64,000 bases of DNA from Pseudomonas sp. WJP1. Its GTDB lineage: Bacteria > Pseudomonadota > Gammaproteobacteria > Pseudomonadales > Pseudomonadaceae. Of this stretch, positions 8,088 through 15,870 are shown in pieces (position 1 is the first letter of the stretch; each line of letters begins with the position of its first letter). Location: NCBI RefSeq assembly GCF_028471945.1, contig NZ_CP110128.1:422501-486500 (forward strand), given 5' to 3'. Both the position numbers and the translations under genes were made by a program. The notes beneath the pieces were generated by a model. That model was not told where the DNA came from and did not search any database. It worked only from the letters and a program-made list of their open reading frames with translations.

Positions 8088-9234
8088 GGGGGCTCCTTGC
8101 CGGGGCGGCAGCTATCAATGGGACCCTATGCATGCCGGCCAGTGCCGGCAGCAGGGTCGCGACCAGGCCCATCAGCATCAGCGCAAAGTACAGCGCCGGG
8201 CTGATGAGCTGTTGTTGCAGCAGCAGGTTGAGAAAGACGATCTCGCTCAAGCCGCGAATGTTCAGCAGCACGCTTTCGCGCCAGCGGCTGGCGCCCTGGA
8301 ACGAGGCGCCGGCCCAGCCCAGGCCGAGCCAGTTGCCGAGCAGCTTGCTGGCAATCGGCAACAGCAGCAGAGCCGCCAGCTGCACCCAGCCGAGGCTGTC
8401 CATCGCGCTGTGCACGTTGATCTGCACGATACCGAACGTGAGGATCAGTGGAATGGCGATGTAGGTCTGCAAGCGGCTCATCCAGATCGCCGGCAACGGC
8501 AGGACCAGCGGCGCCTTGAGGGCCGCCATGATCAGTACATAACCGATGCCGAAAATCAGGGCATTGAGCTTGTAGTGTTCGGCGATCACCAGCAATGCGA
8601 AAAAGCCCAGGCTGTACAGCCACGTTTGCCGCAGGCCCAGCAAACGCAGGAACACGGGCAGGCACGCGCCGGCCAGGGGCAGCAGCAGGCTGCTCAGGTG
8701 CAGGCTGCCCTGGGCGAGGGCGAACAGGGTCCAGCAAGCCAGGTCGATGATGATCGCGGTTTGCACCAGGCGCCGGGTGGCGGCGTGCGGGTACGCGATG
8801 TGCCGCAGGTACAGGTACAACACCGGGATCGCGGTAATGGCGAACAGCAGGCCGACCGCCAGCGAACTGATCCAGGGTTGTGGCGGCAGCAGCCAGATGG
8901 CCGTGGCCAGGCCGCAGGCGAACGGAACGCAGAAACTCGGCAGGGCGATTTTCAGGCTCTGGCGATCCAGTTGCAGGTCGATCACATCGCTGAGGATATA
9001 GCCCAGCAGCAGCGCGAAACTCAGGCTGTAGAGGTTCTTCAGCCAGCCGGGTGACACCAGCGCCGCGCCGCTCAGCTGCCATTGCGGTTCGATCCAGAAG
9101 TACATCAGCAGGGGCAGGCCGAGGGTCGCCAGCAACAACTGGCTGACGATTGGAATCAGGCCGAAATGCCGACCGAGCCGGGTCGCAAGGGCGAACAGTA
9201 CCAGGGCCATCGCCCAGAACAGCGCAATCATCAT
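8074..9234 (-). CDS. CPA2/KefB-like cation:proton antiporter-type membrane protein in APE operon
   Basis: A 386-residue protein with about eleven or twelve hydrophobic helices and no cytoplasmic regulatory domain. The segments AITAIPVLYLYLRHIAYP, IIIDLACWTLFALAQ and NIRGLSEIVFLNLLLQQQLISP match the CPA2 exchanger elements ITAxPV, xDDxxAWxLLA and RGxxEI. The usual Asp-Asp pair is Ile-Asp here, so ion coupling may be altered. ATG at 9234 overlaps the MMPL stop (ATGATG at 9234/9231 gives two adjacent candidates). It is embedded between two typical APE genes, suggesting a role in polyene export or membrane energetics. The function is not established. Confidence 0.75.
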   Translation of the reverse strand: MMIALFWAMALVLFALATRLGRHFGLIPIVSQLLLATLGLPLLMYFWIEPQWQLSGAALVSPGWLKNLYSLSFALLLGYILSDVIDLQLDRQSLKIALPSFCVPFACGLATAIWLLPPQPWISSLAVGLLFAITAIPVLYLYLRHIAYPHAATRRLVQTAIIIDLACWTLFALAQGSLHLSSLLLPLAGACLPVFLRLLGLRQTWLYSLGFFALLVIAEHYKLNALIFGIGYVLIMAALKAPLVLPLPAIWMSRLQTYIAIPLILTFGIVQINVHSAMDSLGWVQLAALLLLPIASKLLGNWLGLGWAGASFQGASRWRESVLLNIRGLSEIVFLNLLLQQQLISPALYFALMLMGLVATLLPALAGMHRVPLIAAAPARSPHANR

Positions 9235-11570
9235 GTCGTCGGTTCCGTGAGGCTGGCGGCATGCACCTGGCGACCGGCCCAGGGCGCGAGCAGGAAGCTG
9301 AAGATCAGGCCCAGGCTCACTGACAGGCCGAAGTTGCTCACCGCCGGTGTGCTCGACACCGCCAGCAGGCCGAATGACAGCCAGGTAGTCAGCGCGGCCA
9401 GCAAGGTGCCCAGCAGGCTCACCGCGGCGCCGCCGACCTGTTCGCGCATGAGGATGGCGTAGTCGACGCTGATCGCCGTCACCAGCAGCAGGCCGAACAG
9501 GCTGAACAGGGTCAACGGTTGCCCCAGCCAGCCGAGACTGGCCAGGCTGCACAAGGCCGCCAGTAACGGCAGGGACACAATACGCAGTGCGCCGCCAGGA
9601 CCGAACGGCAGGATAAGCACCAGCACGATCAGCACGCAGGAGGCGAGTTTCAGTTCTGCGGCACTGATCTGGGTGGCGGCGAACACGCTGTTCAACTCGC
9701 CCAGTCGATCCACCAGTTTCACGCCCGGCAGATCCTCGGCTTGTACCCGTAACAGCGCGGGATTGTTCAAGCCCTGCAAGCTGACCATCGCCGCCACGCC
9801 GTCAGCGGTCGGCCCCAGCCACAACAGGCGATAAGGCTCGGCCAGCGGGCCGGCCAGCGCGCTGTCGATGTCTTCGACGGGCAATGCCTGCAACTGGCTC
9901 AGCTCCGCTTGCAGCGCCTGTGCCGGTACGCCGACATCGAGCAACGGCTGCCAGAACGGCGGCAATTTGCTCAACGCTTCACGCACCTTGCGCTGTTCGC
10001 TGGGCGGGCTGACCAGTTGATTGAGCGACAGGTAGCCTTGAAGTTTCTCCAAACTGACCAACTGATCCAGGCGTTCACTCAGGGCGCTTTGGCGTTCGAG
10101 CAGTTGCTGTTGATTGGCCGCTTGCACCAGGAAAAACTGGCTGGTGGGTTGGTAGCCGGTGATTCGCGCAATGGTCTGCGCTTCGTCAGTCAACTGCTGC
10201 GGGGCGCCCACCCACTGGCGGATGTCGTTCCGGGTCTGGAGCTGCACCAGGCCGCCTGCACAAAACGCGATCAGCAGCGCCAGCAATACCGGCGTGCTCA
10301 AATGCCTGAGCAGCGCTTCGCGGCGCCCCAGTAAAAACTCGCAAAGCCGCAGGGGCCATTGCGCCGGGCGCAGCTCGGCACCCTTGAGCAGTGCGGGCAG
10401 CAGGCACACCGCGGACAAATAGGCTCCCAGCAGGCCCGCCGCCGAGAACACGGCAATCTGGGTCAACGCCGGGAATGGCGTCCAGGCCAGGGCCAGGTAG
10501 CCGATGGCGCTGGTGATCAGGCTCAGGGTCAGGCCCGGCAAGGTCAGGCGTAGTGCCGGCCAGCTGTGCCAGGGTTTCAGGCTCCAGCTCTTGGACAGGT
10601 AATGCAGCGGGTAATCGACGGCGACACCGATCAGGCTCGAACCCAACACCAGCGTCATCACATGCATGTGGCCGAACAGTGCCACGCAGGCCACCGCGCC
10701 AAACAACATGCCCACCAGCACCGGGACAAACGCCAGCAAGACGCGCCAGCGGCGGAAGGCCAGCAACAGCAACAACAGGATTCCGACCGTGGCACCGCCA
10801 CCGACCCAGGTCATCTCGCGGGATGCTTGGCGCTGGCCGTTGGCGGCGTACAACAAACCACTCGCGGCCAGCAGTTGCACATCGGCCCGGGCGGCCTCCT
10901 CTCGGCTGTGCTGGAGCAGGTCGGCTACCTGCAGCGGAAGGTTCATGTCGAAAGCATTGCCGGTGGTCCGCGCCCGCAGCAGTACCCAGTGCTTGCCATC
11001 CGCCTCGGCGATAAGGGCGCCACTGCCGATGTCCAGTTGCACGGCACCGTGCTGTGGCTGGCTGTTCTGGATGCGCCCGGTCAGGCCCAGCCAGTCGTCC
11101 TGGCTCGGCACCAGGCTGAAACCGCTGAACGGGTCAAATAAGGCCTGCACCCGTTGCTGGATAAAGGCATCGGGGTGTTCGATCAACTGCTCGCGATCTT
11201 CTGCCGCGAGCATGGCCAGTCGGCCTTGCAGCAGTTGCGTGCGCAGGGCCGGCAGGTCGGCCTGCAGGTTCCATTGGACCTTTTCGAACAGGCCGCTGGC
11301 TTGCCACTGATCTCCCAGTTTTTGCGCCATGGCAATGGCTTGCTGGCGATCGGTGTGACCAACCAGCACCAGCATTTCGCGGTTCAGCGGTTCCTGCATG
11401 CGTTGCTCGGCGCGCAGTTCCAGCGCATCCGGCGCGGTGCCGGGCACCAGCTCCATCAGGTTGGCCGACAGCGGGGCACCATCGCGCCATTGCCAGCCGG
11501 CAAGCGCCAGCACTGCCAGCAGCAGGATCAGGAACAGCCACGGCAGCCTGCGTTCACTCGGCAAAGTCAT
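9231..11570 (-). CDS. MMPL/RND-like exporter of the APE cluster
   Basis: A 779-residue integral membrane protein with the RND/MMPL duplicated layout. There is one helix near the N-terminus (WLFLILLLAVLALAGWQW), a large periplasmic loop to about residue 250, then five helices with GSSLIGVAVDYPLHYLSK. A second periplasmic loop runs from about 430 to 640, and a final helix bundle contains LVTAISVDYAILM. The paired VDYxLH/VDYAIL segments are the usual proton-relay regions of this family. It is the likely transporter of the finished aryl polyene lipid from the inner membrane to the LolA-like carrier. It overlaps the LolA-like gene by 17 bases. Confidence 0.88.
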   Translation of the reverse strand: MTLPSERRLPWLFLILLLAVLALAGWQWRDGAPLSANLMELVPGTAPDALELRAEQRMQEPLNREMLVLVGHTDRQQAIAMAQKLGDQWQASGLFEKVQWNLQADLPALRTQLLQGRLAMLAAEDREQLIEHPDAFIQQRVQALFDPFSGFSLVPSQDDWLGLTGRIQNSQPQHGAVQLDIGSGALIAEADGKHWVLLRARTTGNAFDMNLPLQVADLLQHSREEAARADVQLLAASGLLYAANGQRQASREMTWVGGGATVGILLLLLLAFRRWRVLLAFVPVLVGMLFGAVACVALFGHMHVMTLVLGSSLIGVAVDYPLHYLSKSWSLKPWHSWPALRLTLPGLTLSLITSAIGYLALAWTPFPALTQIAVFSAAGLLGAYLSAVCLLPALLKGAELRPAQWPLRLCEFLLGRREALLRHLSTPVLLALLIAFCAGGLVQLQTRNDIRQWVGAPQQLTDEAQTIARITGYQPTSQFFLVQAANQQQLLERQSALSERLDQLVSLEKLQGYLSLNQLVSPPSEQRKVREALSKLPPFWQPLLDVGVPAQALQAELSQLQALPVEDIDSALAGPLAEPYRLLWLGPTADGVAAMVSLQGLNNPALLRVQAEDLPGVKLVDRLGELNSVFAATQISAAELKLASCVLIVLVLILPFGPGGALRIVSLPLLAALCSLASLGWLGQPLTLFSLFGLLLVTAISVDYAILMREQVGGAAVSLLGTLLAALTTWLSFGLLAVSSTPAVSNFGLSVSLGLIFSFLLAPWAGRQVHAASLTEPTT

Positions 11571-12258
11571 GTTGCTCCGTGTCGCTCAAGGGTTGCGCGC
11601 TGGTGCTGTCCTGCATGCGCAGCAGCGTGCTGTCACCCTGGGTTTCCAGCAACTCGATGCTGTTTACCAGTTCGCCGCCGGTGATGTTGATCTGGTTGAA
11701 CACCTGCTTGAGCAGCATCGAGCGTGGCGTCAACTTCAATGTCCAGTTCTGTGCATCGCCACTGAGCGACAGCTCGAAATCGCGCTGCAGTCCGCTGCTG
11801 TCGCCTTGCAGAACAGCCAGGAACAAGCGGTTCTGTTCAGCCCCGGCGCTCTTGCCCGGCAACATCTGCCAGCCGCTGGCGTCACGCCGGGCAATGCCGG
11901 TGGCGGTGATGCGGTAGTCCTGTTGCAACGGCGTCTTGAGCAGCCACAGCAGGCCATGATTTTTCGCCAAGACGAAAGTGCCCTTGCTGGTCAGTGGCTG
12001 GGGCAGGGCACGCAGGCGTTTTTCCTGGATGAATTGGCCGTGGATGACATCGGGCCTGGCCAGTTGCTCGCTGAGCTGTTGCAGGTCGAAAGCATTGGCC
12101 AGCCCTGGAATGCCCAGCAACACGCAAAACACTGTAGGAGCGAGCATGCTCGCGAAAAGCCTGAGAGCGCCGCGGGGTGTCAGGCGCCCAGCGTCATCGT
12201 TAACGACCATCGCGGGCAAGCCCGCTCCCACAGGGGGAAGGGGGCGGCTGAAAATCAT
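11554..12258 (-). CDS. LolA-like outer-membrane lipoprotein carrier, signal peptide interrupted by a REPIN
   Basis: A 234-residue periplasmic carrier. The mature part starts near AFDLQQLSEQLARPDVIHGQF and keeps LolA-like features (FxQEKRLRALPQPLTSKGTFVLAKNHGLLW, MLLKQVFNQINITGG). It should chaperone a hydrophobic product across the periplasm. The ATG at 12258 overlaps the thioesterase stop by 4 bases. The N-terminus is odd: bases 12133-12232 are a complete REPIN read in frame, so the leader is MIFSRPLP, about 33 residues of REPIN-encoded sequence, then the hydrophobic core TVFCVLLGIPGLANA. Translation could instead restart at an ATG inside the REP palindrome (MLAPTVFCVLLG). Export may be weakened, but the frame stays open. 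Confidence 0.82.
   Translation of the reverse strand: MIFSRPLPPVGAGLPAMVVNDDAGRLTPRGALRLFASMLAPTVFCVLLGIPGLANAFDLQQLSEQLARPDVIHGQFIQEKRLRALPQPLTSKGTFVLAKNHGLLWLLKTPLQQDYRITATGIARRDASGWQMLPGKSAGAEQNRLFLAVLQGDSSGLQRDFELSLSGDAQNWTLKLTPRSMLLKQVFNQINITGGELVNSIELLETQGDSTLLRMQDSTSAQPLSDTEQHDFAE
12133..12232. repeat. REPIN (two inverted REP sequences) inside the lolA-like gene
   Basis: Left arm TGTAGGAGCGAGCATGCTCG and right arm CGGGCAAGCCCGCTCCCACA are the standard fluorescens-group REP palindromes in opposite orientation, about 56 bases apart. The element is 100 bases long and lies wholly within coding sequence for the signal peptide region. REPINs are normally confined to intergenic DNA. Confidence 0.93.
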
Positions 12259-12680
12259 GGCAGGGCCCTCTCTACGGCGTCGGTGAACACCTTCGGTGAG
12301 GCCAATTGCATTTCGCGATTGCTCATGTCGACGGCGACCTGTACGGAGACACCACGGGTCAGGCGTTCGCCGGTTTCCAGGTCGCTGATCAGGTAATTGA
12401 TCTTCAACCGGTTCTCCCATTCCACCAGATTGGCGCGCACGTTAAGCGTCTGGCCGAACTGCGCGCCGCGTATGTAGCGCAATTGCAGGTCGATCACCGG
12501 CCACGCATAGCCCGACTCGGACATCGCCAAATAGTTGTGGCCGATCTTGTCCAGCAATGCGCAGCGGGCGATTTCCAGGTATTTGACGTAATGGCCGTGC
12601 CAGACGACGTTCATCCTGTCGACGTCGAAGAACGGCACGAGGATTTGCGTATCGGTGTAGAGCACTCCCTTGCTACGCAT
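12255..12680 (-). CDS. Acyl-CoA/ACP thioesterase (4HBT hot-dog), APE cluster
   Basis: A 141-residue YbgC/FadM-type thioesterase. The 4-hydroxybenzoyl-CoA-thioesterase signature FFDVDRMNVVWHGHYVKYLE spans residues 17-36, with Asp21 as the likely catalytic residue. ATG at 12680 overlaps the ammonia-lyase stop and has GGAGG a few bases upstream; a longer frame to 12821 lies in the lyase gene and was rejected. It may release the finished aryl polyene acid from its carrier protein or clear stalled chains. Overlap with the next gene (ATGA) shows co-translation. Confidence 0.87.
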   Translation of the reverse strand: MRSKGVLYTDTQILVPFFDVDRMNVVWHGHYVKYLEIARCALLDKIGHNYLAMSESGYAWPVIDLQLRYIRGAQFGQTLNVRANLVEWENRLKINYLISDLETGERLTRGVSVQVAVDMSNREMQLASPKVFTDAVERALP

Positions 12681-14217
12681 GCAGCCTCCAGTGTTGTGCG
12701 GCGATACGTTGCAGGCACAGGCGCAATTCGCCTTCCAGCGCTCGGTCTTCGATGACCGGCGGGAAATCCTGGCCCAACGCTTCATGCATGGCCGCGAGTG
12801 CTGGTGGCAGCGGTCGCGCATCCTCGGCCTGAGCGCGCAGCCAGACGCCCTGGTTGGCGGCCAGCAAGGTGGCGGCGGCGACCTGTTCGGTTAGCTCCAG
12901 CACGCGGATCGCATCACGGGCGGCGATGGTTCCCATGCTCACCTTGTCCTGGTTATGGCACTCGGTGGAACGCGAGAAAACGCTGGCGGGCATGGTGTTT
13001 TTCAGCGCTTCGGCGGTCCAGGCGCTGGCACCGATCTGCACCGCTTTGAAGCCGTGGTTGAGCATGGCGCGGTCCGCCGTGGCGCCGGACAGGTTGCTGG
13101 GCAAACCGTGGTTGTAGCGCTCATCCACCAACAGGGCGAGTTGTCGATCCAGCAGGTCGGCGACGTTGGCCACGAGGTTTTTCAAGCTGTCCATGGCGAA
13201 CGCGATGTGCCCGCCGTAGAAGTGCCCGCCATGCAACACGCGTTCGGCTTCGGCATCGATGATCGGGTTGTCGTTGGCGCTGTTGAGTTCGATTTCAATG
13301 AACGAGCGCAGCCAGTTCAGGCTGTCGGCCAGCACACCAAGGACATGGGGAGCGCAACGCAGCGAGTAGCGGTCCTGCAGGCGATGCAGCGGCGCGGTCG
13401 GGGCGTCGATGGCCAGATCCTTGCGCAGCCAGGCGGCGACCTGCATCTGCCCCGGGTGCGGCTTGGCAGCGAACAGGCGCTCGTCGAAATGCTCCGGGTT
13501 GCCTTGCAGCGCAACCACGTTCAGCGCGGTGATGCGCGTGGCCAGTTGCAGCAGGTAATCGGCGCGGGCGTAGGCCAGGCAGGCGAGCCCGGTCATCACG
13601 GCGGTACCGTTCATCAGTGCCAGGGCTTCCTTGGGACGCAGCACCAGCGGCTGCCAGCCGAGTTCGCGGTGAACATCGCCAGCTTGCCGGCGCTCGCCGC
13701 GATACATCACTTCACGCTCGCCGGACAGTGTGGCGGCGACGTACGACAGCGGCGTCAGATCACCGCTGGCACCGACCGAACCTTCTTCCGGAATCAGAGG
13801 CAGGATGTCGTGTTCAAGGAACGCTTGCAGGCGTTCCAGCAGTTCCACGCGCACCCCGGACACACCCTGGCACAGCGACTGCAGGCGTGCCGCCAGCACC
13901 GCGCGGGTGGCCTGGGCGTCAAGCAGCTTGCCCAGGCCGCAGCCGTGGAAAGTGTACAGATGACGCGGCAAGGCCTCGACGTGATGCAGCGGCACCGCGA
14001 CCACGCAGGAATCGCCGTAGCCGGTGGTCACGCCGTAGATCACGCCTTCCTTGTCGAGCAGGGAGTCGAGGAACTGCGCGCCCTTGGCGATGCGCTGGCT
14101 AAACTGTGCGTCGCCCTGCAACTGCGTCGGCGCCTGGCGGTTGGCCAGGGCCAGCACATCGTCGATGCGCAAAGGGCGTTCGCCGAAGATTACAGGCTCA
14201 AGCGTTGGCGTCGTCAT
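12673..14217 (-). CDS. Aromatic amino acid ammonia-lyase (HAL/PAL/TAL family), APE cluster
   Basis: A 514-residue MIO-dependent lyase. The self-cyclising Ala150-Ser151-Gly152 lies in EEGSVGASGDLTPLSY; the catalytic loop Tyr61 is in VIYGVTTGYG; the later motifs SLRCAPHVLG and NSANDNPIID are intact. The substrate-selectivity pair, by hand alignment, is Phe90-His91 (LYTFHGCG). Histidases have Ser-His, phenylalanine lyases Phe-Leu and tyrosine lyases His-Leu, so the substrate is not obvious. In this operon the logical product is a cinnamate or coumarate starter unit for the polyene, activated by the AMP-ligase at 15863. It is not next to other hut genes, which argues against a histidine-degradation role. 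Confidence 0.9.
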   Translation of the reverse strand: MTTPTLEPVIFGERPLRIDDVLALANRQAPTQLQGDAQFSQRIAKGAQFLDSLLDKEGVIYGVTTGYGDSCVVAVPLHHVEALPRHLYTFHGCGLGKLLDAQATRAVLAARLQSLCQGVSGVRVELLERLQAFLEHDILPLIPEEGSVGASGDLTPLSYVAATLSGEREVMYRGERRQAGDVHRELGWQPLVLRPKEALALMNGTAVMTGLACLAYARADYLLQLATRITALNVVALQGNPEHFDERLFAAKPHPGQMQVAAWLRKDLAIDAPTAPLHRLQDRYSLRCAPHVLGVLADSLNWLRSFIEIELNSANDNPIIDAEAERVLHGGHFYGGHIAFAMDSLKNLVANVADLLDRQLALLVDERYNHGLPSNLSGATADRAMLNHGFKAVQIGASAWTAEALKNTMPASVFSRSTECHNQDKVSMGTIAARDAIRVLELTEQVAAATLLAANQGVWLRAQAEDARPLPPALAAMHEALGQDFPPVIEDRALEGELRLCLQRIAAQHWRLHA

Positions 14218-15139
14218 CGGTCTTCCAGAAAGGGTAAAAGTTGAACCATTGTCGAGGTGCTTCGAGGCAATAGTGACTCAGGCGCTCGGCATAGCGGGTG
14301 GCCCACTGATGAATGACCTGTTCACGGTCGCTGCGTTTCCAGGTGATCGCGTCAGCGAAGGGCTCGAGGGTCAGGCGATAATCGCCGTCGGGTTTCTTCA
14401 GGCACAGCAGCAGGTTGACCGGGCATTTCAGCAGTCCGGCCAGCAGCCACGGCCCTTGCGGGAATTTTGCCGGGTGACCGAGGAAATCCACGGTCACGCT
14501 ACGCCCGCCGTGCAGCGGCACACGATCGCCGGCAATCGCCAGCCATTCGCCGCGTTCCAGGCGTTCGTGCAGTTGCAGCATGGTCAGCGGGTCCAGTTCA
14601 CTGACCTGGATCAGCCGCAGATTGGTCGCACCGGCTTCGCCCAGCAAACGGTTGAATCGCTCGGCGTGCTTGGTGTGCACCAGCACGTTCATGGTGACCT
14701 TTTCGCCGATCTCCGCCAGTGCGCGGCAGACCTCGAGGTTGCCCAGGTGGGCGCCCACCAGCATTTGCCCGCGTATACCGCGTAGCTGGTTGCGCAACAG
14801 CGCCGGGTCGATGATTTCGATTTGCTCGATGCCCAGCTTGCCGTTCCACACGTCGAGCTTGTCGAGCAGGGAGTCGGCGAAGGCCATGAACTGGCTGAAT
14901 ACCCGCCAATGGCTCGGCCGCAATTCGTCGCGACCGCTCCAGTCGGCGAGCCGTTGCTGGTACTGCCAGGCGCTATGACGGGCGCTGCGGCCGAACAGGA
15001 AAAAGTACAACACGATGCCGTACAGCAGTGGGCTCAGCAGTCGACGACCCAGCAATCTGGCGGCGACCGCGGTGAATTTCATCAGCCAGAAGCTGCCACG
15101 CTCCTCGCGGTCGGCCCAGTGTTGCTTGTCGGCGTTCAT
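14198..15139 (-). CDS. LpxL/HtrB-like lysophospholipid acyltransferase, APE cluster
   Basis: A 313-residue membrane-anchored acyltransferase of the lipid A acyltransferase superfamily. After an N-terminal hydrophobic segment (LLSPLLYGIVLYFFLFG) it carries the HxxxxE catalytic motif HLGNLE with His131 and Glu136, and later AGDRVPLHGGRSVTVDFLG. ATG at 15139 overlaps the glycosyltransferase stop by 4 bases; an upstream extension to 15415 lies inside that gene. In other APE clusters the glycosyltransferase and acyltransferase domains can be one protein; here they are two coupled genes. It probably attaches the polyene acid or a fatty acid to the glycolipid scaffold. Confidence 0.87.
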   Translation of the reverse strand: MNADKQHWADREERGSFWLMKFTAVAARLLGRRLLSPLLYGIVLYFFLFGRSARHSAWQYQQRLADWSGRDELRPSHWRVFSQFMAFADSLLDKLDVWNGKLGIEQIEIIDPALLRNQLRGIRGQMLVGAHLGNLEVCRALAEIGEKVTMNVLVHTKHAERFNRLLGEAGATNLRLIQVSELDPLTMLQLHERLERGEWLAIAGDRVPLHGGRSVTVDFLGHPAKFPQGPWLLAGLLKCPVNLLLCLKKPDGDYRLTLEPFADAITWKRSDREQVIHQWATRYAERLSHYCLEAPRQWFNFYPFWKTDDDANA

Positions 15140-15870
15140 GTGCGCCACCGTCGCCAGAGAATCACCGGCGAGCGCAGCAGCATGCCGAAGAACAGCCGGG
15201 TGTGCATGCTCGTAATCAACACGTTGTCGTGGAACATGCGGAAATGCGAAACACCGTCCAGCGGGTAACGGACTCTGGTTTGCAGCCATTGCATCGGCTG
15301 TCCGCGCCAGGCCAGGCGGACCAGGATGTCCGAGTCGAAGTCCATGCGCTTGCCGATCTTCGCCGCGTCGATCAACGCCAGGACCGGGGGCAGGGGGTAG
15401 AGGCGATAGCCGCACATGGAGTCGCGAATCTGCAGCGACAGGGTGTTGATCCAGACCATCACGTGGGTCAGGTAGCGGGCGTACAAACGACCCTTCGGCA
15501 CGCTGTCGTCATACAGCGGATAGCCGCAGATCACGGCCTCGGGATGGGCACGCGAGTGTTCGACAAAACGTCGGACATCCTGCAGGTCGTGCTGGCCGTC
15601 GGCGTCCACCTGCAAAGCGTGGCTGAAGCCCAGGCGCGAGGCTTCCCGCAGACCGGTCATCACCGCGCCGCCCTTGCCCTGGTTGGCGGCGAGGCGGATC
15701 AGATGCACGTTGTCACGCAGCGCCAATTGATCGAGCACCCTGGCACAGGCCGGGCTGCTGGCGTCGTCCACCAGAACGCACGGCAGATGGTTGGCGAGCA
15801 GCGCATCGACCACGGTGGTGATCGCGGTCTCGTGGTTGTAGACCGGGACGACGGCGCAGGGGTTATGCAT
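15136..15870 (-). CDS. Glycosyltransferase family 2, APE cluster
   Basis: A 244-residue GT-A glycosyltransferase. It starts CAVVPVYNHETAI, has the first acidic pair VLVDDAS (Asp35-36) and the metal-binding motif QVDADGQHD (Asp89, Asp91). A dolichol-phosphate-mannose-synthase-like helix region follows. The C-terminus is a short amphipathic tail (MLLRSPVILWRRWRT). ATG at 15870 has GGAGG six bases upstream and overlaps the ligase stop by 8 bases. It likely adds a sugar to the lipid anchor of the aryl polyene. Donor and acceptor are unknown. Confidence 0.87.
   Translation of the reverse strand: MHNPCAVVPVYNHETAITTVVDALLANHLPCVLVDDASSPACARVLDQLALRDNVHLIRLAANQGKGGAVMTGLREASRLGFSHALQVDADGQHDLQDVRRFVEHSRAHPEAVICGYPLYDDSVPKGRLYARYLTHVMVWINTLSLQIRDSMCGYRLYPLPPVLALIDAAKIGKRMDFDSDILVRLAWRGQPMQWLQTRVRYPLDGVSHFRMFHDNVLITSMHTRLFFGMLLRSPVILWRRWRT

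Noticed and set aside
12258..12420. Longer start for the LolA-like gene
   Set aside because: The extra residues are the antiparallel reading of the thioesterase gene; the ATG at 12258 overlaps that gene's stop in the usual way.
12673..14217. Histidase of a hut pathway
   Set aside because: No hutU, hutI or hutG gene is near, the selectivity pair is not Ser-His, and the gene overlaps polyene genes on both sides.
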